Assembly (NCBI GenBank): GCA_032717465.1
Contig: CM064666.1
Coordinates: 5,656,028-5,720,027 of the forward strand
DNA: 64,000 bases
Direction: 5' to 3'
DNA from: Coenobita brevimanus
Taxonomy: Eukaryota > Arthropoda > Malacostraca > Decapoda > Coenobitidae
Shown here: positions 24,601 to 34,749 of the stretch, one piece after another
Position numbering within the stretch: the first letter of the stretch is position 1
Layout: the number at the start of each line of letters is the position of its first letter
Made by a program: the position numbers and the translations under genes
Notes under the pieces: model-generated
What the model was told of the DNA's origin: nothing
The model's input: only the letters and a program-made list of their open reading frames with translations
The model's database searches: none

Positions 24601-24975
24601 TATCTATTGCCAGAGTCCTCAATCCCATAATGGGTGGCCACAAACAAATTGCCTCCATATCTCCCTGTTCAGTGCCATTCACTGCCTTTCTCCCTGCTCA
24701 CACCCCCTCTGTCATCCCTTCCACTCCATCCCCCCATCTCATCCTCGGCCTTCCTCTCTTCTCCCCCTTCCACCTCACGTGCATATTCCCTCCTCGTTAG
24801 CCTCTCGCTCTCCATCTTCTCCACATGGCCAAATCACCTCAGTGCATTTCTCCTAACGATTTCTATCCTATCCACATCCACTCCACATCCACTCATTTGT
24901 CAGTCAGTCTTTCTATGTAACACCACATGCTCCTCTCAAATAACTCATTTTCATTGCTCTCACACATTTAAAATA
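24600..24975 (-). pseudogene. LINE-B (RTE-like) RT C-terminal fragment
   Basis: Minus-strand frames give RWFGHVEKMESERLTRR followed by Gly/Arg-rich RGRPRMRWGDGV and, at the far end, MEAICLWPPIMG. This is the conserved tail of RTE-like crustacean LINEs. Frameshifted and truncated; it starts exactly where the inverted-repeat arm ends. Confidence 0.7.
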
Positions 24976-25289
24976 AAAGGGATATGGTATATATAGTAGG
25001 ACAGAGAGTAACATAATATTTTGCCCTTCATCTCTCATCTTGTAATGTGCTACAAGTTTATTATCCCCTACAAACTTTTGTCCAGGAATATCAGTCATTA
25101 CCCCATTCAAAAACATATACAACAGAAATCCTTATCAGACTTATTGACTATCATTATTTGCAAGGAAAAATAATCATTGACATGTCAGATAGTGATGCGG
25201 AATACTACTGCTTCATAGCATAACCTATTTCAACATGCAGATTTATGCACTAACATCGTGTAACTCATATCATTTGCCATAAGTGATTA

Positions 25290-25800
25290 CTACAGAATCT
25301 GATTTTTTACGGCAAAAAATATTCAGTACTTGCTCCATCCTTCATTGTTATCAATGACGGCCTGCAATCGACTGGGCATCGAGGAAACATGGTTGTACAG
25401 TACACCAGTTTAGGATTACTCCTAAATGATTCCCACTGATTTTCCACGAGTTCCGCAAGTTGCTGTTGAGTCTTCTACAGAGCTGGATGCCATGTGTTAA
25501 CCATATTACCCCAGATGTCCTTTATGAGGTTCATGTCACATCCCTGACTGGGCCAATCCAACAGTTCCAGATTTGAATGGTCTGCAAACCAATGTTGGAC
25601 GGTGCGTGCTGTGCGAACCGGGAGTCTGTCCTTGATAAATAATATCCGTCCCTGAAATGGAAGGTCTCGAGCCCATAAATAGGGAAGAAATACACCCTCC
25701 AGTATCTCTATATATTGTGCTGCTGTGAACCTGCCTTGTATTTCCGTTATTTCTCCTATTCCATGGAGAGATATTCACACCCAGATGTTACACGTCACGT
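25290..25800 (-). pseudogene. Tc1/mariner-like transposase, C-terminal half
   Basis: The minus strand encodes GRFTAAQYIEILEGVFLPYL, then ILFIKDRLPVRTARTVQHWF (second catalytic Asp region) and LLDWPSQGCDMNLIKDIWG (third catalytic region, normally PDLNPIENLW). The frame continues with a stop to about 25300. It belongs with the N-terminal half at 26340-26853; about 500 bp including a (TA)n/(GATA)n array separates them. Confidence 0.8.
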
Positions 25801-25893
25801 GACCGCTTCGAGTTTCCTCAAAGATGTTTTCACGAGCAAAACTGGAATAGTGCAACTTCTAGAATTATATATCTATATCTATATCTTTAGCTG

Positions 25894-25946
<53 letters not shown>

Positions 25947-26340
25947 TATATAAAGATAGATAGATAGATAGATATAGATATAGATAGATAGATAGATAGA
26001 TAGATTTGATAAATAATGAAACTCATTGGTTTACAGTTACGTAAAGAACAGAATACCCTAATACATTATGCCTGTAATACCTATTGCTTATGTTTGTAAT
26101 ACGTATTGTAATACGTAATTCGTGGCCGATTTAACATATATTCTACATCTTAATTATGACTCGCAAAATGAACAATGTTAGCAGTAATTCAACCACCTAA
26201 TAGGTGCAAAGTGTAAAGTTCTCCCTTCCACTATAAAGTTTCCTTGATTGGAACCATAATGAAGGCAACAAAACCAGACAATTTTAACAAACACATGTAT
26301 AACCTGCAATTACTCCTCCTCCTCCAGCAATGCATTCATC
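25801..26340. other. Insert splitting the Tc1-like gene, with (TA)n/(GATA)n array
   Basis: (TA)n lies at about 25895-25941 and GATA/TAGA units to 26005. The rest (26006-26340) has TAATACGTATTG-type short repeats and no coding evidence. Confidence 0.6.
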
Positions 26341-26853
26341 CATAGGACGTTGATTTTTTTTTTTCCCTCGCCAGTGAAGACGGCTCGTCCCCAGTACTCC
26401 AGGTCATCCTGGACATGCTGCTCTACGAACCTCATCCTCACTTCCCGGTGGCGTTCAGTTAATTGTTTTTCCGCAGGTGTCCGGTGATGTATATCACTTT
26501 CGTGCAAGCGACGTCTCACGGCACGGGGAGTCACGTCCTGCTGCAATGTCTCTGTTACTGATAAAGCATTTGCAAAAGGGTTGTGACAAACTGCTTCTAG
26601 TAACTTCCCGATCTTGCTCTGGTGTGGTTTTGCGTGCTGTTCTTCAACTGGGGAGGTCACGTAAATCGCCTTTTTCCTCCCATCTTCTCAACCATAGCCT
26701 TACCGTTGTTTTAGTAATGCCAAGGTCTGTTGTAATTTCACATAAGCTTCTGCCACTCTCATTCCGACAATCCGACCCCGCAGAGAGATTCTTTCCTGCT
26801 GCCTGTTCTTCTTGTCTCTTTGCACTCCGTTCATAGCTGCTGGGTTCCGTCAA
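26341..26853 (-). pseudogene. Tc1/mariner-like transposase, N-terminal half
   Basis: Minus strand. A helix-turn-helix (RSLCEITTDLGITKTTVRLWLRRW) lies in the first frame (26644-26853). A second frame (26310-26660) has SVTETLQQDVTPRAVRRRLHE, a second DNA-binding helix set, and YWGRAVFTGEGKK at the position of the first catalytic motif, usually FSDE. The catalytic Asp appears as Gly here. One frameshift near 26650 separates the frames. It cuts and pastes DNA in functional relatives; this copy is dead. Confidence 0.8.
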
Positions 26854-27109
26854 TACTCTGGTTATAGAACAGCCACCACGCTTCTGGTCCTGTGGTGTGC
26901 AGCTGTTCTGATGTCAAGATATTACTCACACCCTCTGTTGGCTGATAAGCAATTCTGTTTTAGATGTTGTGAATCAGGTAACAACTGTGTTTCGTGAAAT
27001 ATTTCTGGACAAAGTTACAGTGGTAGCATTACAAGGCGTATGTAGTGCAAATGACTGCCTAACTAAATAATTACTGTGTCTATGTTTATTGTATCCCTCC
27101 TGTTTGGCA

Positions 27110-28298
27110 TGACTGAGTGGTAATACACATTTGAGTAACGGGTGGGTGTAATGTTCTCATCAGTGTCCATACTGAAGATTATCCAAACACCACTACTTCC
27201 GGGAACCACAACCCTGCACTAGGGATTGCCTTTCCTAATGTTAACATCACATTAGCTGTGATGTGTGAAATATTACGGGACCTGTTAATTACAAGAGCCA
27301 GTGCATCGACAATATTTCACAATGGGGGTCTTGGCTCTGTAACAGCGGACCTTTGGTGGAAAGGATGTTGCACAGGAGGATGTCTTGATGGATGCACTAG
27401 CTCTTATGATCTGATGCTCTAGTTTACAGCTACTACTATGGACTGATATCTGTGCACATTGCCTTATCAACTGTATTCGTAATGACTGCCAGCACTCTGT
27501 TGTTACACTTATTATATTACCATAACCATTATAATATCTAATAACAGTTACGAGAGTTTTATTCCTTTTTTTATATCATGTTACAATAAAAAGGTGTTCG
27601 GCTGTCATCACTAAATCTGGACATGGTATGATTTGGGTTCAAAATACATAGTTTTACAGTGACTTCTTTCTTGAAATTAAAACCAAAGGACAGTATATTT
27701 ATGGGAGGGAACACTATCTTAGGTCAAGGAAAGTCTGAGTCGGTGGGTGGATGGAGGTGTGGCTGGTTGGTACTGAAGGGTGGCCAACCTTTCCGATTCT
27801 TTACGTCTACGTATCCATACCACGTTTAATATCCTGTTTTTTTTTTTCCTATAATTTCTATTGATATAATTTAAGAGTGTTACAGATATAATTTGTGATT
27901 AACATCACTCAATTGCCAAATATTTTCCCGTATATTTCGGTTCTGTTTCGCTTCTTCACTGTGGCCACCTACCAGCGTTTGGTAAGCCTGACATTTGTAT
28001 GTTGCCAGGGCTACTGTTTTGACGTATTCATAATACAATCACACTTTAATGTGTGGGGATTTGGAATGGGATTGAGCAACATATAATAAATATTTAAAGG
28101 TTATAGATGTAAATTGTTTACATTTATCCTATATTAACCAACAAAAATGCAACCAGACGTATGTTACCCTCCCCAAACTCAGTCAGGGTTACCAGCAGTG
28201 CCAGAATTCACTCATAAAACGCAAAAGCCTAGTACAGTTCGGTAGCCAGACAGCACCAGGCAGATACTAAGTGGGTCAGGATCGGGTGTCCACAATAG
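27110..28298 (-). repeat. Right arm of the 4.9-kb inverted repeat
   Basis: Reverse complement of 23405-24600. The sequence between the transposase start (26853) and this arm shows no features. Confidence 0.8.
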
Positions 28299-28502
28299 TA
28301 CATCCTTCAATGGCACCTTTCCCTGACTAGCTTCCGCGTAGTGGCAACAAAAGACAATACTCCGTGTCAACATCCTTTCATAGCATTTTCCCCTGACTAG
28401 TACAATATTCTAATGTTTTGTAACAACTGAACATTCGGTATTGATAAATGGGATTAATAGGCCAAGTAAAAGTATAGCAAGACGCTTTCTATTTTTTCCC
28501 AG

Positions 28503-28606
28503 GGAGGACCCCGCCCCCTCTGTGTACGACATCTCCTACTGTTATATGGGAATCATGGGAGTGCTCCTCACCATGACCATCGCTTCCATCATCTCCATGT
28601 GTACAG
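28503..28606 (+). CDS. SLC5-like transporter, last transmembrane exon
   Basis: A polypyrimidine tract and CAG acceptor (28500-28502) and a GTACGA donor (28607) bound 104 bp. Completing the preceding GT, it encodes VEDPAPSVYDISYCYMGIMG and a hydrophobic helix ending in SMCTG. The YDISY-Y.G.MG pattern and a TM ending in TG are those of the final helix of SLC5 monocarboxylate/multivitamin transporters. It ends in phase 1 (G), which the exon at 31047 continues. It lies about 200 bp past the 4.9-kb inverted repeat. Confidence 0.8.
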
Positions 28607-29019
28607 GTACGAACCATCTGCATTAATGGTGTCAGTATTAACGCTTTCAGGTTCCCGTGCTCACTTTCGACTAATATCATCAGACATCAGATGGAGTGGA
28701 ATATTAAGAGTTGTTTCTAGGGTGAGAGGCTTAATGGCTAAGTATTAATGAAGGCAGTACGATAATTACTTTTTCTAATAATGTCGTCACTACCAGATTT
28801 AAAATCAGACCAGGAGGCTTTTCTGTTGGAGGGGAGGGGATTTAGTATGGACTTGAGTACTCCCTTCACTACGAAAAATCTCTCTTAATATATGCTTTAA
28901 TTAAACAGATAGAAGTCACCTGCAGGTTGCTCGAATGGAATTGAAAATACATGCTCGAGGTTAAAGGGTTAATTCATTCAGTAGAATGACATTTATATTT
29001 TCTCCTGTCTTCTTCTTTT
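28607..29019. other. Intron, nothing else recognised
   Basis: Intronic sequence between the real exon and its diverged duplicate. Confidence 0.35.
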
Positions 29020-29090
29020 GTTACATGAGCGTCATGGGGGCTTTCCTTGCCATGATCATCGCTTCCGCTATCTACTTGTTTACAAGTATG
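29020..29090 (+). pseudogene. Diverged duplicate of the last TM exon (pseudo-exon or alternative exon)
   Basis: TGTTACATGAGCGTCATGGG to TTGTTTACAAGTATGAGC parallels the exon at 28503-28606 codon for codon (CYMSVMGAFLAMIIASAIY against CYMGIMGVLLTMTIASIIS). It also parallels about 30 bp of the downstream intron (CATTGATGCATTCAG against CATTAATGGTGTCAG). The GT of the donor survives but the last exon base is A, and no good acceptor or matching first third of the exon is visible. Most likely a decayed tandem exon duplication. Confidence 0.6.
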
Positions 29091-29099
29091 AGCAGTTGC

Positions 29100-30490
29100 C
29101 ATTGATGCATTCAGCAAGAGGACGCATATTATTTTATTTCGAGCTTCCTATCACCAGAAAAATTAGTTCAGCAGTTGTGGAGGCTTCATAAAGGTTATAT
29201 TATAAGTATTTTCTGAAGACAAGGAGAACAAACAAGACTTTGATACTTCTTTCGTTAACGTAACACTTGGTTTGAAATTTACAGTAAGTTCTTGTTTTTA
29301 GTGTCCCTTTTGTACGTGTTTTGCTTTATTTAATTTACTTTTTTATTTATTTACTTGTTTTTGCATAAAGTCCGCAGTAAGCTACAGAAAAGTGCTGATT
29401 TATTGCCTTTGCTTCTAACCCTGGTCGTCACTTATACCTGGAGGGTGAGGCGAAGAGTTGAATCTTCCTGTAGGTTGCTGTTATTGTTGCTTAACCACGG
29501 TCTGTCTGGCCGAGCAAACCTACTGATCACAAATAAGAAATTGCACCTATGGGGACGTCCTTCAAAACAGTACAGTATGTACACCATGAAGGCAAATGGC
29601 TCCCTCTCTCGATAGGCAGCACCTCCCCTGGGTCAGACCAAGGTCCCTCACAGAAAGGTGTAGAGAAACATGAAGAGGCTTGGCTTCTGAGCAGATGTAG
29701 TAGTTGCTACCCAAGTTTCACTGAGCCATCAATTTTAGGCCTTCATCAACGCCTCCTGGTGTAGGTTTATTGGCGTATTATACACAGTATATGATGCCGA
29801 TGAATTATGGCAGGTCCTGCATGTGGTTGATCTCACTTGCTTTGCTCGTGAAGCGAGGCAAGGATAACGTTCATACTGAACTGACACAGCAGTGATCTAT
29901 AATATGCGACTCAGTATGTATCCTAGCCTGCTGTTGTTTGCAGTCATTAGGTTCACTGTATATAAGTATACTTACGTTTATTCATAATGGCATGATTTAT
30001 AAGGTGAATAAAGTAATTAATACTTTACATTGGTGCAACATTATTGTTTAACCATCACCCAAACGAATCCTCTCAACTGAATACAATTACATAAACTTCA
30101 AGCAGTAACAACTGCCAACTAGCTAACCATTCTCAGCTAAACAATTGCCTGAGGATCACATGAGAGGGGCTTGTAAGGTTTCTTGAGTCCCTTGTGAAGA
30201 CTGAATCTTCCAGACATCCGACAAGCAAGCGTACTGACATTAAACAGTCCGTTAGGCAAAAGAAGACCAGGTGGTGTCAGATGGACAGATCAAGAGGTAA
30301 AGTGATGATAACAGCAATGGGTCAAAAGAAGGGTTACGACCGACTTGATAGCAGTCAGGCGTTGTATACTAACCAAAGACTCGCACAAAGGAAGGGCTCA
30401 TACAACAAGTCAGGATGAGCTCAATCTTTCGTAGGAATTGGGTGAGTTTTTGTGATCCTTGCTGTAGTGAAGGACTTAATGAAAGGTTTC
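29100..30490. other. Intron of the SLC5-like gene, no recognised feature
   Basis: About 1.4 kb with small open frames but no family I recognise and no convincing extra exon. Confidence 0.35.
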
Positions 30491-30492
30491 GA

Positions 30493-30868
30493 GAGAAAAC
30501 GGCCCCAGTTTAAAACGGCCCTCACCAAAACGGCCCCACTCAAACCAAAACGGCCCCATCCTATGACCAAAACGGCCCCATCCTATGACCTCTCCTTGTG
30601 TTCGTATTTTGTGCATACTGCAGTGTTGCCACTTAAACCAAAACCGAACCTAACCTAACCTAACCTAATAATAGCTGATCATATCTGTGAGATCAAATTG
30701 GCCCTGTGGTCTGAACTTGTCAATGAGGGGGCATATATATGAAAATCTGCTGTAGAAGAGTTGTAAATTTAGGTCACAGGGTGGGGCCGTTTTGGTCATA
30801 GGGTGGGGCCGTTTTGGTTTAGTGGGGCCGTTTTGGTGAGGGCCGTTTTCAACTGGGGCCGTTTTCTC
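30493..30868. mobile_element. Small foldback element with AAAACGGCCCC repeats and telomere-like run
   Basis: Arms of about 97 bp (30493-30589 and 30772-30868) are reverse complements starting GAGAAAACGGCCCC. Each arm contains five to six copies of AAAACGGCCC(C/T). The loop holds AACCTAACCTAACCTAACCTAA at about 30647-30668, the TTAGG arthropod telomere unit in complement. No protein. Probably a MITE or foldback element. Confidence 0.65.
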
Positions 30869-30912
30869 CTGTTCCGCATGAAAGCTGCATTTAACCGTCC
30901 AGATGGATATGC

Positions 30913-30916
<4 letters not shown>

Positions 30917-30976
<60 letters not shown>
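30917..30976. repeat. (CT)n microsatellite
   Basis: About 60 bp of CT in the last intron, 70 bp before the terminal exon. Confidence 0.95.
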
Positions 30977-30980
<4 letters not shown>

Positions 30981-31046
30981 CCTCCACATGGCCTGATCAT
31001 ATTCTCAGGGTACGCTTACGCTGGGTGTATTTCTTCCCACCGACAG

Positions 31047-31288
31047 GTCCCATTCATCCAAGGCAGGTAGAAGGTGGGCTGGTGAACCCGACGTGTGAGC
31101 GGCTGTACCGACGACTGTATGGGCTTGATAAGGATGAAGACTCAGCAGGCAGGAAGGCGGGAGGCAAGGAGAAAAGGGAGATGGAGGAAAAGCAAAAGAA
31201 GGGAGACATACAAGAATTAGAATCAATGAGGCGTGACACACTAGAAAATCGACTGACCGAAGGAGAAATGGAAAATACATCAGTGTAA
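31047..31288 (+). CDS. SLC5-like transporter, terminal exon (cytoplasmic tail)
   Basis: The acceptor is TTCTTCCCACCGACAG ending at 31046. Completing the G from the previous exon gives GPIHPRQVEGGLVNPTCERL, which fits the DPR..DP.L..P..RRL segment after the last helix in SLC5 relatives. A Lys/Glu-rich cytoplasmic tail follows, ending ENTSV and TAA at 31286-31288. The last residues could be a PDZ-binding ligand (T-S-V), as reported for SMCT1-type transporters; that role is inferred. AATAAA immediately follows the stop and recurs at 31799. Confidence 0.75.
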
Positions 31289-31808
31289 AATAAAGATTAA
31301 GCCGACGGCAGGAAGGAAACAGTAGGAAAGGGAGAAGCAAGAGACAGAAGAAAATTAAATTACATTGGAGATAAAATGGGCAAGAGCAGGAAGAATCATG
31401 TTAAGGAGAGAAAAGATAGCAGTGTCATAAAACACGATAAGCTTGGGTGTTGAGGCAAGGAGGGGGCAAACGAGAAGCAGGAGATGGAAGAAAATCAGGC
31501 GAGAAGGGAAGAACAAGAGAAAGAAGAGAAGCGAGTAACTGTATGGTATCGCTGAAAAAAATACAACTCTGAAGTAAAAGGCACGACAAGCTTGTGATAA
31601 AATAGATAGATAACAAAGGGGAGATACAGGGAAAAAAAAACGAGAGAAACGGAAATTAGAAATGATGAAGGCTGAGGCAGAAGCAAAGGTGTAGATCCTG
31701 CGTTAATCCGGGAGGGAAAGAATTCCTCTTGCAACTGGGTACGGGGGAATATCCTGTGTAATCATTGCAACCCCACCACCCTCATTCCAGTAATCATGAA
31801 TAAATAAA
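31289..31808 (+). promoter_or_regulatory. Probable 3' UTR and polyadenylation signals of the SLC5-like gene
   Basis: AATAAA at 31289-31294 overlaps the end of the coding region, and a second cluster lies at 31799-31808. The purine-rich stretch between is probably UTR. Which signal is used cannot be told from sequence. Confidence 0.5.
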
Positions 31809-31861
31809 TAATTAACCTACACTCACCCTATAAATAATTACTCTTTTCACAGAAAATCGAC

Positions 31862-32120
31862 GGTGGTGATAGGTGGTGGCGACCATCACCCAGTAACTTT
31901 ATGTAGTGCTGTCTACTTCTTCCTTCACTTTTATCATGCCATCTCTGTGTCTGCCTTCCTCTCATTCTGTTTCCCTTTTTCCATTCTGTCACCTTCTGTT
32001 ATTCTTCTTTCCACTTCAGGTGGCTCTACACTGTTTAGAGTAAAACTCTCCCGTGTGGGAAGGCTCCCCATGTACAGCACTTTCCAACAAGGTGGAGTCA
32101 AACTGCTGCAGTCTTAAACT
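31862..32120 (+). mobile_element. S1 interspersed repeat, partial
   Basis: GGTGGTGATAGGTGGTGGCG and the following TGTAGTGCTGTCT, CTTCAGGTGGCTCTACACTG resemble the S1 repeat at 11395; diverged. Confidence 0.55.
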
Positions 32121-33295
32121 GTGGGAGGGTGTTCACCTTGCCCTATTCTTATCTTTTGGTTGTCTTAAAGCACGAAAGGGAGAGCGTTCCCCGGTGAACG
32201 GGAGAGGATTACCGCAGCGTAGTACTGGAAGCCACGGGAAGTCTCACAGCACCCCTTCGCATGCCCCTTCGTCATATTATAGCAGCCTTGTGCAAAGAAA
32301 ACTGTAGAATTTGAAGGACCCTATGGTGTGTGTGATGGAAATTTTAATTTTATGCTAAAAACTTCGTGTAAAGAAAAAAAATAAGCGTTCAATTATTTTT
32401 TATCATTTTAAAAGACTTCACTACTTCTCCGAGGATGGCTAATTTACTACGAGACAATAACAAAAACGAGATATTGTATCCACTTCCATTTTATTTCTCA
32501 ATATTTCTACCAAGCTGTGTATCAGATTTGGTGCACGATACTTTTATAATTAGTTTGGTTAGTACGTGAAATAATTCCTACGGTAAAGAATGGCCGAGTA
32601 CTGCCTAAACAGACGACTGGTGCAAAGCCAGTTAGTTTGAAATACGAAGTCTCATGTTTGCATTCGGTGAGCTTTTACAAGTCCCCTTTATTTTATTTTG
32701 GATTGGCAATATATTTTTCTGGTGTATATTAGTGTGATTTGAACGAATTTGGCTTTTATTTTCGGTATTCGTGATTGGTTTTCAAATTAATCCCCCCCCC
32801 CGTCTCTTGGGGGGGGGGGTGATTTCAGGTTCCGGGTGGGAAGAATGGCAAAAACAAGCATTTGAGGCAGAAATATAGTCAAAATCGGTATGACCAGCCA
32901 AGGCGTATTCGTTGGGATATTACTGACCGCATGAACCCCTTTGAAGCTATGTCTGACACCGAATTTTTCCTACGGTACAGGTTCTCCAAATCCTGTATGC
33001 ATTATCCTATGCAGAGAATTTAAGAACAAATGCCAGTCTTTAATAAGTGAAGAGGTAAGAATTGCAAACATTAATAGATTATATTGTGTGTGAATCTTAG
33101 AAACTGTCATATGTATTATGTTTATTTGAAGATTTTGAATTTTAAAATTAATCAGTGTTACCAACTCTTTTCCGCGCCTACCCACGCGAAGGGGTGCGCT
33201 CTCACGCTTTCAAGATTACCACTTACGTTGAAGGTGTCACCTTCCACCTCGAACGGGGTGTGGGTAGGGTAACCCCTGCCCTCAGTTTCAAGACT
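32121..33295. other. No recognised feature; C/G hairpin
   Basis: No gene or repeat family identified. A run of ten C, the loop GTCTCTT and a run of G form a perfect hairpin at about 32791-32819. Confidence 0.4.
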
Positions 33296-33299
33296 ACGG

Positions 33300-33830
33300 G
33301 CGAAAGGCTTTTCGCCTCGTTAACTCTCCTCCTCTTACTACCTCCCTTCAACCTCTGACTTCGCCACATTTTTCCATCTTTATCTCTTTTATATTACTCC
33401 TCTGACCTGTCTGTTTGCATCCCTCCTTCATTCCGGCGGTTGCGTGGCACTCTTCTAACAACAAAAACTCATCTCTTTTCTGTCCAACTCTCTACTGTAA
33501 GAGTTAACCGTTACTCCCAGTCCTTCATGTATGCAACAGTTCAACTCTGGAATTGCCTCCCTGTGTCTGTGTTTCCTGCTGCCTATGATCCCCAGTCTTT
33601 CAAGCGCAGTGTGTCCAGGCACCTCATAATGCATGGATCTTGAATTTGTCCGTTTGTGTACCTAGGAACTCCAATCTTTCAAACGCAGTGTCAAGGCACC
33701 TCATAATGAATAGATCTTGAATTTGGCCCTTTGTTTTCTTGTTATTGTTTTTTCTTTGAGGGAACAGTTTGCATGCTCCTGGCTTTTGGTTCCTTCTTCT
33801 CTGTATAAATTAATGACTGGTGTAGCACCG
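33300..33830 (+). pseudogene. LINE-C 3' fragment
   Basis: Plus-strand [40 protein letters not shown] and VSRHLIMHGS then stop at 33643 match the C-terminus of LINE-C (60277-60636). Upstream coding is frameshifted. A partial duplication of the terminal ~50 bp follows at 33670-33730. Confidence 0.75.
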
Positions 33831-33884
33831 AGTTGGGAATGACTAATTATTTTTAAAGTCTTTCTGTCTTTCATTCTGTTCTTG

Positions 33885-34545
33885 CCGAATTGTTCTTACA
33901 TAACTGTATCTTTACAGGAATGAGTCCCATGTTCTTTCCCGTGTATTAAACCATTTTTATCATACATATCCTTAAATTTATTAATAGTTTTGATCCATTC
34001 TGTTTCATTCAGTAGCGCATTCCACTAATCAATTGCCTTATTTGGGAAACTTAATTTCCTCACATCTCATTCACCTACCTTTTTATAGTTTTTTTTTTTT
34101 TTTGTTCAGTGTCCTCTTGCTGATGGTTCCCCATAGGTTATATACTCATTTGTCTATTTTCTCTTTTCCTCTGATGCACTAATATAGCATAATCATGCCT
34201 CTTTTTTCCTTCTCTCCTGTAATGTTGGTAGGTTTAATTTTTCTAGTCTTTCTTCATATCTTAGCTCTCTGAAGCTTGGTGCCAATATTTTAGTGGCCCT
34301 TTGTACCTTTTCAGTCTTATCTATATGTTTTTTGAGATGCGGATTCCAAACTACTGATGCATACTCTAGGGTTGGTCTAATGAATGATGTGATTATCTGT
34401 TTCAGCATTTCTTTATATACGTGAATGTTGTTCTCATATTAGCAAGCAGTGTAGACATGTTCCATACTTTCTCATTGATGTTGTCAGCTGGAGATAGTCT
34501 GTTAATGACTATCACTCCTAGGTCCTTCTATTTTTCTTATGTGTG
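33885..34545 (-). pseudogene. LINE-A 3' fragment
   Basis: Sequence parallels 950-1620 with the same 3' end (TTGTTCTTAC...CTTTACAGGAATGAG). The minus-strand open part (34193-34408) gives SFIRPTLEYASVVWNPHLKK. 5' truncated. Confidence 0.8.
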
Positions 34546-34549
34546 TAGA

Positions 34550-34700
34550 TGGTAGATGGGGGCACCCATCATCCATTCACTCAGTGTAGGGATGCGTAAA
34601 GTCTCTACACTGAGTGGCAAGCCAAATGGCTTCCTGTACCCAGGAAATCTTTTATTATGCTGAATGGTAACAATATAACGGGGTTTTTGGCTGGGTTAAG
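34550..34700 (+). mobile_element. S1 interspersed repeat, partial
   Basis: GTAGATGGGGGCACCCATCATCC, CTACACTGAGTGGCAAGCC and CAGGAAATC match S1; it has internal deletions. Confidence 0.6.
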
Positions 34701-34749
34701 TATCCCTGAGATTCCCTTATCTAAAATCATTTAATCAAGGCGAATATTT

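Larger units (their letters stand above)
23405..28298. mobile_element. 4.9-kb inverted-repeat structure in the SLC5-like intron
   Basis: Two arms of about 1.2 kb (23405-24600 and about 27110-28298) are reverse complements, highly similar in their outer kilobase and more diverged inward. The ends read CTATTGCGGACACCCG and its complement, with TA immediately outside each (TA|CTATTG...CAATAG|TA), as for Tc1/mariner insertions. The 2.5-kb interior holds a LINE-B tail, a broken Tc1-like transposase and microsatellites. It may be a long-TIR Tc1-like transposon carrying later insertions, or an inverted duplication unrelated to the transposase. Confidence 0.65.

Noticed and set aside
23405..28298. 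Polinton/Maverick element, suggested by the long TIRs
   Set aside because: Far too short, with no DNA polymerase B, integrase or capsid genes, and the duplication would be 6 bp rather than TA.
29355..29764. Two overlapping open frames in the last intron as additional exons
   Set aside because: No splice signals in phase with the SLC5-like exons and no recognisable domain; the three-exon chain is already continuous without them.
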